Below, piece by piece: positions 25,421-37,312 of a DNA stretch of 64,000 nucleotides. The stretch comes from Cordia subcordata. Lineage: Eukaryota; Streptophyta; Magnoliopsida; Boraginales; Cordiaceae. Numbering within the stretch: the stretch's first letter is position 1; each line of letters begins with the position of its first letter. Where the stretch lies: assembly GCA_028554755.1 (NCBI GenBank), contig JAPTOF010000016.1:12098501-12162500 (forward strand), in the 5' to 3' direction. Made by a program: the position numbers and the translations under genes. The notes under the pieces are model-generated. The model saw nothing but the letters and a program-made list of their open reading frames with translations. It had not been told where the DNA came from and ran no database searches.

Positions 25421-28400
25421 ATGAGACACCATCAATTTCATCAGCAGCTTCATACGTTAAAACTCGATGCTGCTTCTGCTTCTTGCTTTGTGTTTAGCAG
25501 CAGCAAAGTAAGGCCAGCAGCATTGGCAATGCCACTCGCTTGTCCCTCTTCCTTCTTCAGTAATTCCATCTATAAACATGGCTTCTCTTCTCGCTCCTGT
25601 CGCTTCGCGAAGCTCAACACTTCACTTCTCGAACGCCCAATCCCACCTCGTTTCTTCTGCAACTTCAACAATAATGACTCAGGTCCTCTCCCTCTCCCTC
25701 TCCCTCTCCCTCTCTCTCTCTCTATATATATATATGTGTGTGTGTGTGTGGGTCACTATATAAAGTTTTTGGAAAAGGGTCAGAGCCGCATTTGAATCTC
25801 TAAATTTTGATGATTGAAGTTGAAAACAACGTGTATCATCTGCTTGGAAATTGTGGGTGTGTTAAAATTTTTGGTGTCTTGTTGTTTTATTAGTTTTGTT
25901 AGTCTCGAGGGAAAAGTATTGGTATCTCAAGATTGAGTTTTTTTTTTTTTAAATTATTTTTTTAATTTATTGTTGTTATGTGGTTAGTCCAAGGTGGGTC
26001 GGCGTATATAGCAGCAGTTTCGTGCACAGGATTGCCTTTTCTAAGGAATTAGTTGAGGGGGTTCTTGTTAGCGGATGCTAATTATTGTTGGGTTGAATAA
26101 GATTAAGCACTAAGATTCAAGTGCTAGATTTGGGAAACATCTAATTTCTCCTCTACCTTAGAAGGGGCAAAGATATTAAATATATAAATTAAAGAAAATG
26201 GAATTGAAAGATTACATTTTGGGAAATGATAAAGGTGAAGCTTCATCAGGTTCGTAGGTTCTGCATATTATATATGATTATTAGAAACCTGCAATTTGGA
26301 ACTGGAAGCATGAACGAAAAGGGAGAAAATGCAGATGGTTGTTTAATCTCATTTGGTTAATCTGAATAGTTTCGAGTGTAGGCAGGCGTTCTAAACGTTT
26401 CTTGTCATTTGCCTTCTGGTTTAATTAAGTATTTTGGAATATTGTAGAAGTTCATATTGAAATACGAGAATTCTGATAGAAGGGTGCTAAAATTTCTTAC
26501 GTGGAAGAGTATATCCACATCCTTGTCTCTGAAAACCCCAGTGGCACTTTATTATGATATTTGCTCATTGGTGAATCTGGGAAGAAGTGGCAGAGGAGAT
26601 GGGGGGTTTGATCAGGGCACTGTAGGGAAAAATGGTGTCTTCAAAAGAAAAGCTGAAAGAAATCATATTCTTCTTGATTTCCATCCGCAGAAATTGTAAG
26701 AGAATCAACATTAAACCAATAAGCGATAACTCTTCAAATTAAAAATCATCAAACTTCCTGAGTTACTGATTAAGAAGAAAGAAAACGGGAAAAGGAAAAG
26801 CTTTGAGTTTTTCCCCTAAATACGCTTAAAAGCTGTTAGATTTATTTCATATTCAGCTGGAGTGGATATATGAAATTATTATTTTCCTCCCTGTTGCCTT
26901 TCTTTCTCACTAATAAGGCGTACACATGCATTTCACCCATAGTCATGCAGCCCTAGTAATTAACATTCTTTTCTGACCGCGCGAGTGAGTTTCACTTTTC
27001 CTACAGTCTGCAACTCCAGTACGATAATTAACCTTCACCAGCAGGCACTGCTTGTTTATTTGACTTCTTCACTTCTCTTATATTTATAATCTTCAATATC
27101 ACATTCTGGTATAGTCATCCAAAATGAAGTTTCTATTGTTTGATGGCGAAAGAATTTCTAAACAGAAATGTCAGTTTTATATAACGTTTTATGTTTCTAC
27201 CGCAATGAAGCATCCTATTCTTCAAGATTGACGTACTTGCTCTACATTCATAGTCCAATTCATATGTCTCGATACCCATGAGTTGTGCAACTCCTAGTCT
27301 CAAACTTGGTCAGCCATCTTTGTCTTCTCTTCTTGTCTGTGAATATTCAAGTATAATTCAAACTGTTGTGGAAATATGACAGCAACTTTATGATGCGTTT
27401 ATTAGATATAATGTCACAGCTGGAACTTGGGACACCTCAAGGGAAGCGGAAGCCAGAGAAACGCGTGAATGGAATATTCTGGATTCTACTCTTAAATCTT
27501 GGCATATACGTTGCAGATCATGTGTTTCAGGTTATGAAACTATCTCCCTCCTTTTCACACCCCACCCCCTCAAAAGAGGTCATGTTTTATGATACTAATG
27601 CAAAAATTATTTACCTAATTAGAGTCTTCTGGATTGGAACTTCTACGTATGATTGAAACACAAAAGAACTTGAAACATTTGTCACCACTTCTATAATTGG
27701 ATCTTTGTTTCCAGATATGGAGATGAATCATAACCGAATGAAACGAAGTCCTTTGAAGATAATCTCCAACTTGCCCTATTGGCTTATTAACTCTGGATAT
27801 TAAGTTTCTGCAACTTTTCAGGTTCAAGGGATAAAAACCTTATATTTGTACCACAATTGGCCTGCTTGGTACCAGTTTGTAACCGCTACATTTTGTCACT
27901 ATAATTGGTGAGAACTCCATAATTTTTCATGGGGCATAAATAGTAGTTCTGTTATCCATGTGTTCTCACTTTCATTCATCTGTGTGTGTTATGTGTCTCT
28001 GCGTTCCTCTTTTTCTGTTTGAATGTTGATGGGTATGCACATCTGCAAATGTGCACATTTGTCCATACAGCTATCTATGTGTCTTTAGTTTTACTGTTTT
28101 TTCTTATCCATCCTTACAGGAACCATCTTTCTAGCAACCTCTTCTTCCTGTATATTTTTGGTGAGGCTTACTTGAGTTGATTCCTGGAACATCCATATCT
28201 CATATATCAAGCAAAGTTGTGAAGTATGGCTGATTTCTTTCTCTAGGAAAATTTGTTGAAGAAGAAGAAGGAAATTTTGCTCTATGGCTTTCTTATATCC
28301 TAACAGGTGCTGGAGCTAACCTTGTCTCATGGCTAGTTCTCCCCAGAAATGCAGTTTCTGTTGGAGCATCTGGTGCAGTATTTGGACTCTTCGCTATTAG

Positions 28401-29307
28401 TGTCCTTGTGAAGGTAATATAGGTTGATTGTGTGCATGTCTTGTCATGTAATCTATACACCCTTTTCCCTACAAATAAAAACTGCCAGATCCTTGTGTAC
28501 TTATGTGGTCAATGCTTAAAGCAGATGTCTTGGGACTGGAGGAAGATTCTTGAAGTTCTTATTTTGGGCCAATTTGTTGTAGAGAAGGTAATCCCATTCG
28601 ATTATACAACTTGTAAGCTAATTACTGGGGTATGCTTCCAGCCAAATTACATGAAAGCTGGAATGGACATTGTTTTTCAATTTGGTAAACTCTTCTTGAC
28701 TTTACAAGCATTATAATAGGATCCATAATTGTGGTTTACTCCTACAAATCTTTTGGTAGTTAGTTGCTTTAAAAGATTTCCTAATACAAACGAACATTTC
28801 TAGGCCGGGTTGAAGTATGCATATGGTATTGAATAAACCTCTCAACCATAAGTGTTTCTTATCCACTGTCTTACCCTTATTCTTTCCCCTCCTTTTCTGT
28901 ACTTCCCTCTTCAGACTGCTACCTGCCTCCTATCATATGGCAAGGGTCTTCACTATTCAATTATAATAGTCTAGTTATTTGGATCTCTTTTCTTATATCT
29001 AGAGGATATGAAATTGGAATTATTAATGCAGAAGTTTTTCTGGTAAAGTTCAAGTTGCTTTCACGTTGAACATGTCTGAAAAAATGAAATGCTGCTGCCT
29101 GTTGGATAATATCAGGTGATGGAAGCTGCTCAAGGTTCAACAGAGTTGGCTGGCAGTTTTCGTGGAGGCTATGCCCTACAAAATGTAAATCACATAGCAC
29201 ATCTCTCAGGTGCCCTTATTGGTGTTCTTTTGATATGGCTTCTTAGCAAGGTTCCTTCACAATCAGCAGATGATTATACATCCAAAACGCGGAAAGGAAA
29301 AGACTGA
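25421..29307 (+). CDS. RBL11: Rhomboid-like intramembrane serine protease, plastid RBL11 type, 7 exons, 311 aa
   Basis: Rhomboid protease that should cleave membrane proteins within the bilayer; the Arabidopsis relative (At5g25752) is a chloroplast protein. Exons: 25421-25682, 27406-27530, 27822-27907, 28120-28160, 28247-28413, 28525-28587, 29116-29307; phases agree and total 936 nt. Residues 1 to about 85 are rich in S, R, A and P with few acids, as in a plastid transit peptide. The rhomboid core includes HLSSN (160-164), GASG with catalytic Ser213 (211-214), and AHLSGALIG with catalytic His277. Transmembrane segments lie around NGIFWILLLNLGIYVADH, TGAGANLVSWL, AVFGLFAISVLV and ALIGVLLIWLL. 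The first ATG at 25421 keeps the transit peptide in frame; a second ATG at 25578 is in a frame that does not join exon 2. The exon 1 donor is GTCCTC, non-ideal and directly followed by a CT microsatellite; I chose it because NNNDS|DIMSQLELG matches the relative across the junction. Confidence 0.92.
25683..25750 (+). repeat. Compound microsatellite at the start of rhomboid intron 1
   Basis: CTCTCC and CT repeats, then TA repeats, then TG repeats, beginning within a few bases of the intron 1 donor site. The tract also keeps two reading frames open by chance, which inflates apparent exon 1 length. Confidence 0.9.
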
Positions 29308-30556
29308 CCTTTATGCTAATAATGGATTTATTTTCTTTAATAGAAATTACTGGTTTCCTCTATGATATTTGTACAACAGGGAACAAGCAATATGTATTTC
29401 TAACTTCTGACTGTATTTGGATGGAATCTAGAAGCAATATAGCAGATCTTGTCATGAGTCTAAACGATTGTGATATATAATCCTTAATATCAGATTTTAC
29501 CTAGTGGTGTAAGAAATCGTTTAATTGGAAGGAGTCTTTTAGGCGATATATTTGTTTGAAGTGGGCATCTGTGAGATGCAGTACTGCTGCAGCATTTGCT
29601 CCTCTTTGTGTGGAGAATCTTATTATGTTAGCCTCTAGATGACCTTGAACGTTCTATTGCAGTCAGAGAGAATCTGCTTGGCGAGACAGCTTGATTTGCA
29701 GCTGAGAATGTATCTAGCCTGCAAGACAGATGCCTAGTCATGTAGAGCAATTTAGCTAAAATGTTCAATCTTTAGCAACAGCAACCTAGTTTTCTTCTGT
29801 GGAATATGGAGAACTATCCACAAGACAAGCCGTTGCAACGAATCTGCCTCGCAATTTGCGAGTCTCTCAGCTAAAGTAAAATGGACCTCAGGCGAGGAAG
29901 CAACAAGGTGTAGAGTATCGTGGATAATACACTGAAAGTGGCAATGGTGGGTGGAAGCAGGACAAAGAATTGCCTGAGATACTTCCTAAGCATTAACGCC
30001 AATTACAAAACGTGAGTTCACTGAAAATAAGTAAGCCTCTTGCAAGGCTAATTCTTCTGACTGTATGCCATGTTCCACAGCAACCCTCTTTGCATTACCA
30101 TATAGCAGCATACCTTGATGGTTTCGAAGATGAATGTCTGGCCTGCATCATTCTGTAGAGCAGAAAATGATGTCTCTAAGTTGGACTCAAGCGTCACTCG
30201 AGGTGGAGACCAAAGACTAGGCACCTCTGCTCTACCCTATGTGCTTGTTTGCCTCCTGAAATTCAGATGCTATCGTCACTACTGCCTTTACCATGGCACA
30301 TGGGTGTATTTACAAACCTTCGATGATTTGCCATTGCGCTGCTTGCCGAGTCGCCAACAGATGGAACTGTATGAGCAACTAGTTCTTGCACCACTCTGAT
30401 GGACAGTACATGACGCTCAAAAGCGGATTGAAACCATGTCAGCTGAGCACATTAGAACACGCTTTCCACACAAAATGTTTTGAGTCCAGGAGTACAAACA
30501 ACAGACTATATCAGACGGCAAAGTTCTGTCAACTGAATATACAGCAACCCAGATGA
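29308..30556. other. 3' flank of the rhomboid gene, unassigned sequence
   Basis: The start is the probable 3' untranslated region of the rhomboid gene. The 29.6-30.5 kb part is less AT-rich than other spacers here and has a 94-codon plus-strand frame (30115-30399) and broken minus-strand frames, but none that I can place in a family. It could be an extended UTR, a non-coding transcript or an old pseudogene. Confidence 0.35.
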
Positions 30557-30564
30557 CAAACAGT

Positions 30565-31314
30565 TAGGGCTGCGCATTTATCGGGAAAACCTGATCCCCA
30601 ACCCAAAAAATCGAGTATGGGGAAATAATTTCGGGGGAATCGGGGAATTGGGGAAAAATTATTGGGGATGGGGAAAAATTTCGGGAAACGGGTTGGGGAT
30701 CGGAATAAAAAAAAATTCGGGGAAAACCCGAAACCCGAATTTTTTAAATTTTTTTTAAAATTATATATATTATATATGTTATAATATTTTTTATATATGT
30801 GTGTGTGTATATAATATATATGTTTTATGTTATATAATATCTTAATTTTTTTAACCCGTTTTCTTATATAAATATGTGTATTCTAAACTAAGGCTTCAGA
30901 GTCCACACAACTTCACAAATCACGCTACTTGTCCTCTTCTGCTCGTCACCTTCACCTATCAGATCTAAATATATTTTTATTTATATTTTGAAGTATAAAA
31001 GTATAATTATTTTATTGATAATGATTATTCTTTTCTATTCAACAAGGCAAGTTAGTACTTCATAGTAAAATTAGCTAATAATTGAAACTTAAAAATGTAA
31101 AAAATTAATATGTTAGTAGTAGAATTAGTTTTAAACATTTTTTTTAAAAGAATTCAGGGATTCCCCAATCCCCGATATTTTTTCCCCATTCCCCAAATTG
31201 TGTTCCCCATTGCTGGATTAGGACGGGGAACGGAACAAAATTCCTTCCCCAAAAAAATTTCGGGAAAAAAAAATTTTGTTGATTGGGACAGGAATTCCCC
31301 AATGAATACCCCTG
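30565..31314. mobile_element. Non-autonomous hAT-like element between the rhomboid and PPR genes
   Basis: The left end TAGGGCTGCGCATTTATCGG and the reverse complement of the right end, CAGGGGTATTCATTGGGG, are imperfect inverted repeats. Eight-base flanks CAAACAGT (30557-30564) and CAAAGAGT (31315-31322) match at 7 of 8 positions, as expected for a hAT target duplication. GGGGAA and TTCCCC motifs crowd the two subterminal regions in opposite orientations. It is 750 bp with no transposase. Confidence 0.8.
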
Positions 31315-31950
31315 CAAAGAGTGACCTCGACTCAAAGTTCTAAGAGCAGTTTTGTAGCCCAACTTTTCAATATACTTGCCTGGAGCGGTAAGAGTCCAAA
31401 TCAATTTATCATTCCTGAAAACCAGTGTCAGAACTAAGCTCTTAAACTTTGACAAACTGGCTTGAGGAAACAAGAATACTAGAAGCAGGAATACTAGAAG
31501 AGCTTCATACATTGCCTGGATGATTGATCAATCAACCGATGCACATATGAAAGATCTGCATCTATAGTCATCCATGTTGCACTTCTAGGATTCTTTCCAG
31601 AGAATAAAATGTATCCAGATAGATCTCATTCACTCAACGAAAGGAGAAATCCAAGGGCAAATAAAGACATAAATGACATGCAGGTGTATGTGTGTGTAAG
31701 CGTGGAAAGAGAATCGATCAGATAATATCGTTTTCATATTTTTCTTGTTAAGGAATTTACAGCTGTTCAGTAAGCAATTAGACCTGACACCTCATGAATG
31801 AAGTATTAAGTAACTGGTAGATTGCTTGGAGATAAGCCTGCCTCTATGTACAACATCTACCGAATTAAGTTTCATCCTCTTTCTGTAATATGAACTCTCC
31901 ACGATGAACATATGCCCACTTCCCACTTTACTAATGCTTTCTGAGACACT
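31315..31950 (-). other. 3' flank of the PPR gene
   Basis: Lies downstream of the PPR stop codon on the minus strand and probably contains its 3' untranslated region. No coding sequence or repeat is recognised. Confidence 0.4.
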
Positions 31951-34900
31951 CTAGAACATCACTGTACATGAGTATGCAAATTGATTAGACATGCAGAGCT
32001 GCCCCTTTAATTGACTCCGGCAAATGATTGGAGCTCGTCCTCCAAATTTACAAGAGAGATGCACAGATCTAGCAGCACTGCCCAAATTCTCAGATGAAAA
32101 CTCAGTTTGTCTTAATACCGTTCGGCTTCTTTTAGTGGCAGTTGCTGAAAACTTCTGATCATTTCCACAGTCATTTGGTATCTGCAATGGTCTCACATGA
32201 GAAAACTTCACTGCTTCCTTCTGATAAATTTTCTCCAATGTCTCTAATGGCATTTTGTTCTTTCTTCCGAGCTGATGGGTCATGCTTTGATTTTTCAGAG
32301 CAGAGATTATTCTATTTGCCTCTTTGGTTAATCCAACAGCACGCCAGGCCGCTGCAGCCAACAAAAATGAACTTTTCTCAGGTCGAACATTAAAGCGTTC
32401 CATGAATTGGAGAACTTCTTCAGCTTTCCATGGTTTCTTTCCTTCTGCATAACCCCACATCAGAGTCTCAAAGGTCTTTAAACTAGGAGATATTCCATAC
32501 TCTAGCATCTTCTCAAAAACCCTCATTGCACATTCCATTCTGTCAGTGCTGCAATATCCACTGATGATAGTGGTAAAGAGCACAACATTTGGGTGGATGC
32601 CAGAGTTAACCAAGGCACTTAACAGTTCTTCAGCCTTCTCTGGCTCCTGTGCACGCCCATAACCTTTAGCAAGTATGCTGTACGCATGGACATCAGGCTG
32701 AATTCCAGCTTTCACCATATCGTCAAAGATTTCCCTGCACTTAACCATATATCCTGCAGCACTCCAAGAATTCATGATGGTGCTAAAAGTGATCACATCT
32801 GGTTTTGTACCAAATTCTTCCATCAATGACAGAACCTACCAAACACAATGACCAGCTCAGATCCTTCTGTCGCTTCATGAAAAGGACTAGCTTCTATAGA
32901 AATTTCACAGACAGGAAAACTGATTACAAGTATTTCTATGACATAATAAAGAAGTAGAATAACTTCCGTCCATTTGGATTTCAGGGTTGGGAAACACATA
33001 CTTTAAAATGTAATACTCCTTTTCACATTTTGACAATTAACCAAGGTTAAGAGTAGGTGTAAATCAATGAGATTGGAACTAAACTTAAGCATATAAATAC
33101 CAACTCATCAAGAGTTAAAACAAAGCAGAAAAACAAATTCCTGAACTATAAAACAGATGATTTAGTTATTATAACTATCATATAATGATTCAAGAACTAT
33201 TGAAGAAAATAACAACAAACTGAAGTTATGGAAGAATACCCTGAAAACAAGAGGTTACAGAACAACATAAAGTAAACATATGGAATACGACTAGAGAAAT
33301 TAGAAACAAAGAGAATTGAGGACTAACAGAAATAATAACTTAGAATAATTTATAGCCAATGCACACTTCCACTAGTTGCTAGATACAAAGAATTGGACCA
33401 TTTATTGCAGGGGACATATGTATATTTAGATGGAAATGATATAAAATGAACAAAAACAAGTACACGAGTTAAAGATGATTGACAAAATACGAACGGAAGA
33501 AAAAGATTATAATAGCTTGAATGTTCAACTAAGAACACATAACAAGGGAACGGCTTGGAGTATGAAAGCAACATTCTAAAATCAATGCAATTGAATAAAA
33601 TAGGTTGTGGATTCAACATAGAATTCTCTTTCAGATAGAGCAGAATGCTAGAAGAGGATTCATGTGATGATCTCTAGTAATTGGATAATGCTTTGTTACA
33701 GTAAAGCAGACATTATTAATTCCTCAAGTTTCTTAATGAAAAATAAATAAATAACTACAAGAAAGTTTTGTTCCTTTTTTTATATATGCATAAGTTTGTT
33801 CCTTAGTCAATTAATAGAATCGATCGGCATAAGTACATGCATGGGTATACATATATCCACAGAAGTTCTTTAAGCAGCAAGAGTTTTGTCCTTCTGTATG
33901 GTTTACGTTTAAGTGGGTGTGAGTGTGCTAAAATCACTTCATAAAATTAGCATCACACGGACATATGCATACAGAAATATAACTATAAGAGTATTGTTTT
34001 TTGCAGTAAACGTGTAAAAATCATAAATATCTTCTTCACTTCACCTGCATTTCTGAGATGATAGTCTAACATACTAAACCATTTTTTCTTCTAACTCATA
34101 ATTGTATAGCATAAACCTGTCTTACCTATAATGGGCTCAATGTGGAAAGGAGAAGTACAAAGGTGTCAATAATTCTTCTTAAAAGCAACCAATGGTTAAT
34201 ATCATGTGCTACATACCAAGTCTAGATATAGAGGAATGCAAACAAGCATCAATTTGGATGAGATTAATACTAACCTTATCAACACCATCACTGTCGACAT
34301 GTCCAAGAACCTTTTGATCAGTGAATTAAAAATGACAAGATTTGGATGCACGTTGAAATCCTTCATCTTGTACACAAACCTCAAGGCATCCTTAATTCTG
34401 CCTTCTTTACAATATCCTGCAATAATGATGCCACATGTTCTTTCATTAGGTTGCACGTTGTTCTTCTGCATCTCCAAAATCACATGTTCAGCTTTGACGG
34501 TTTGCCCATCTTGAGCATAAGCCGATGCTATTGTGTTGTAAGTAACAGCATCAGGTTGTAATCCAGAAGTGATCATCTCATGTACCATCTTCCAAGCCTC
34601 TTGCATATTCTTTTTACTACACCACGCCCTAACAAGTACATTATAAGTCCTTGTATTGGGTCTTACATCCTCCTCTTGAGACATTAATTCCAATACTTTC
34701 AAAGATTCTTCTGGCTTACCAGCAATTCCATAGCCTTTAATTAATGTGTTGAAAGTGCTAGTTGTGGGTCTCATTCCACTGTCTTTCATTGTCAAGAAAG
34801 CTTTCATTGCTTCCTCCATGTTTCCAGATTCTGAGAATGCATTGACAAGAGCATTGAAGAAAACTGAATCTGGCTTCAATCCATATTTTTGCACTTGAGT

Positions 34901-37312
34901 GCTGACTGAATGTATGTAGTTAAAGCGTTTCTGGACTGTCAGAGCAGCTAAGAGAGTTGTGTATGACACTAGAGATGGTTTATGCCCTTCTTCAGTCAGA
35001 CTTTCAAAAATTGATACAGTTTCCTGAGGCTTCCTTCTTTCCAAAAGAATGTTCATTAGTTTTGTTTTAGAGCGAACAGTTTTGCAGTTATTTCCACTCA
35101 TGCAAAACGTACAGAGAGTAGATGCACGCAAAGGTTGTAGTTGGTCCTTATTTCCCGTGGTACTTTCCTGCAAATTTAGAGAAAGTCTTACCTTTTACCA
35201 ATGAACAACTTTGCGGCAATTTCACTGGAAAGGGAAGTATGAAGATGTCCTAAATGCTATCATTGTTTTCTTCAAGAAGAACTAAACAGATATATAATCT
35301 ATCATGATCAGGTACAAATGCCATAGTTTGAACCATTTCTTTGGAGAGCTCCAAATAAAATACATCAGAATGCAAAAGGAATGAGGGCGAATAATCTATA
35401 GTTCCCATATTATTGAGGGCTCTAAGGCTTTGTGGCTAGCTGCAAGATTTGAAATGTTCAGCTATAGAGCTTGTAGCATTAGAACTTTGGATAAAAGTGC
35501 TGTTGAATAAAAGCCGTTGACTATTTTTATAATCTTGAAAGTCTAATATGTGCCGCAAAATAACTAAAAGCTCAACTAAAATAGGAAAGAAGAAAAATGA
35601 TTTCCAATATAGTGTAAAAACAGCTTCTCAAAAGCCTTTTCCGAAAAGGTCAAATTTGGGGTTTCTAGTTTTTAAGCTTTTTGAGCTTTGGTTTTATGTT
35701 AAAGCTCTTCTAAAAAGGGGTCAAACAGGCTATTTCAGCTTTTAAACTCACAAAAGAGTATTTTTTAGTGTCTAAAAGTTGAGCAGAGAAGAAGGAAGCA
35801 GGAGGAGGAGGGGGGGAAGAGAGGGAGAGCATTTAGTAAGGAAGTGGCTTACACAAACCAAGAACTGGTTCCTATTTACCTTAACTCCATTTTGCTGGTG
35901 TTAGAACTTCCAGAGTTGTTTTTTTTTTCATTTAAGAATATGAAGAAGCCAAGATTGATATCCCCAATTCCTTGATATTGCAATGTTTATGATGCACAAT
36001 GTAAGCCACAAGGTAATTTGATGGCTTATATCAGGCATCACAGTTTGTTGAGCCAATTTGCAGGACAAAAAATAAAAGACCAATTACAAATAAAAAACCA
36101 ATTACTGACCTCACATACAACCATGACTTTTGACTGAAACCTTTAAGTAACAGAAGAAATCTGTTTTGAACAACAGCAAATCTCCACAAAGAATCTAATG
36201 ACAGCACGTAGCATCTTTACACCTTGATTACACAAAGAGCACCATAATATGCAACGGCAAGGAGATCCCTCTTGGATGAAGCATCTACTCTTTTTCCCTA
36301 TAAATTTAGTTACTTTCTTTCACATACTTCTTTTCTTCAAGAACTCTAATTCTTTCTTTGACCAAAAAACAAAAAAAAGGACTCTAATTCTTTCTTATCA
36401 TTTCCAACTCTAATATTCATTTTCCTCAAATGCAGCCACATGAGAAGATTATGTTCACCTAGTTTGTTCACCAGTTCTGCTCCTACATTTATAAAGAGAG
36501 TTCACTTTGTTTGCAACAAAATGAGTTGATGTGAAGAACACAACCACTACCACCTCTACACATCTAAATATCTAGAACTAGAACCTTGATGAAGGACTCT
36601 CAACTAGTAAAGCTGACACAAGAGATTGGCTTCAACTGATGATACGTAAAATCTCCCACATTCATTCAGTAATGCAGGAAAATTCGAACAGGTTAATTGC
36701 TTCCGCCAATAATGGGAGAAGATCCAACTTCAAAACGTCTAAGATGGCTGAAAGTCTCCAGACAATAAGAGAAAATCTTTCCTCCCATGCTACAGCCATT
36801 GAACTTTTTAGAAAGCTCCATGCTGGAGGACAAGGGACTGTGTGTGTGTGCGTGTACTCTTTCACAGATCTGCTACTGTTTCGCTATTCTCTGTGACCAT
36901 TGCATAATTAAGAGCAAGTAATAGGATCATAGTGACAGTACTTCATGTTTAACCATTCAAACTAAAGTTTGTACACATCCAAGTAAAATGCTAGTAACAA
37001 CCAGCCTCATTGGCCCACAAAAAACATCATGCGAACAAATTGAAGGTGGAGATGCTATTTTGGTGACATCTGAAGCCAGATTTCGTGCATGGTCTCAAAT
37101 TCATAGCAAAAGAAATGCATCTCCATTAGAGCAAAAAACAACAGTATCAGTCCAAAGACTATGAAGCTTAAAAGAACAAAGAGATGAGTTGTTAGAACAA
37201 CATGTACCTTGACTGGAAATTCTTGATTACATTTTTTAGGCATGACGACGATTCCAGCCCTGTTGTCATTGGTTTCATCAGCATCATATGTCAATTGACC
37301 AGATTGTCCCAT
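31951..37312 (-). CDS. P-class pentatricopeptide-repeat protein (At5g21222-like), 3 exons, one apparent frameshift
   Basis: RNA-binding-type PPR protein; the RNA target is unknown. Exons in transcript order: 37312-37208 (35 codons), 35167-34275, 32835-31951. Both introns (2040 and 1439 bp) are GT-AG and phase 0. About 12 tandem 35-residue P-type repeats run from near [16 protein letters not shown] to [15 protein letters not shown], with repeat cores such as [17 protein letters not shown] and [17 protein letters not shown]. The N-terminal [14 protein letters not shown] and the C-terminal tail (...[17 protein letters not shown]) also fit the At5g21222/At5g25630 group, which supports the small first exon. 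Exon 2 is 893 nt although both ends are phase 0, one short of 894. Its frame breaks in the eighth repeat: [10 protein letters not shown] is in one frame and VDSDGVDK in the next, so about one base is missing near 34294-34301. Read as it stands, translation stops at 34202 inside intron 2. This is either a recent null allele or a sequencing error. Confidence 0.87.
34294..34301 (-). other. Probable single-base deletion in the PPR gene
   Basis: Between the codons for ...FLD and DSDGVDK only five bases (ATGTC) remain where the family has two codons. The reading frame before this point ends in a stop; the frame after it leads in phase into the last exon. Confidence 0.8.

Noticed and set aside
25578..25763. 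Alternative rhomboid start at 25578
   Set aside because: Its frame is phase 0 at the exon 1 donor, whereas exon 2 needs one leftover base. The frame from 25421 fits and gives a longer transit peptide.
26457..26699. 80-codon frame in rhomboid intron 1
   Set aside because: The conserved protein joins exon 1 directly to 27406; no room for this frame in the family alignment.
36639..36896. 85-codon plus-strand frame ([20 protein letters not shown] region)
   Set aside because: It looks somewhat protein-like but lies in intron 1 of the PPR gene on the other strand, runs into a TG microsatellite and matches nothing I know. Left uncalled.
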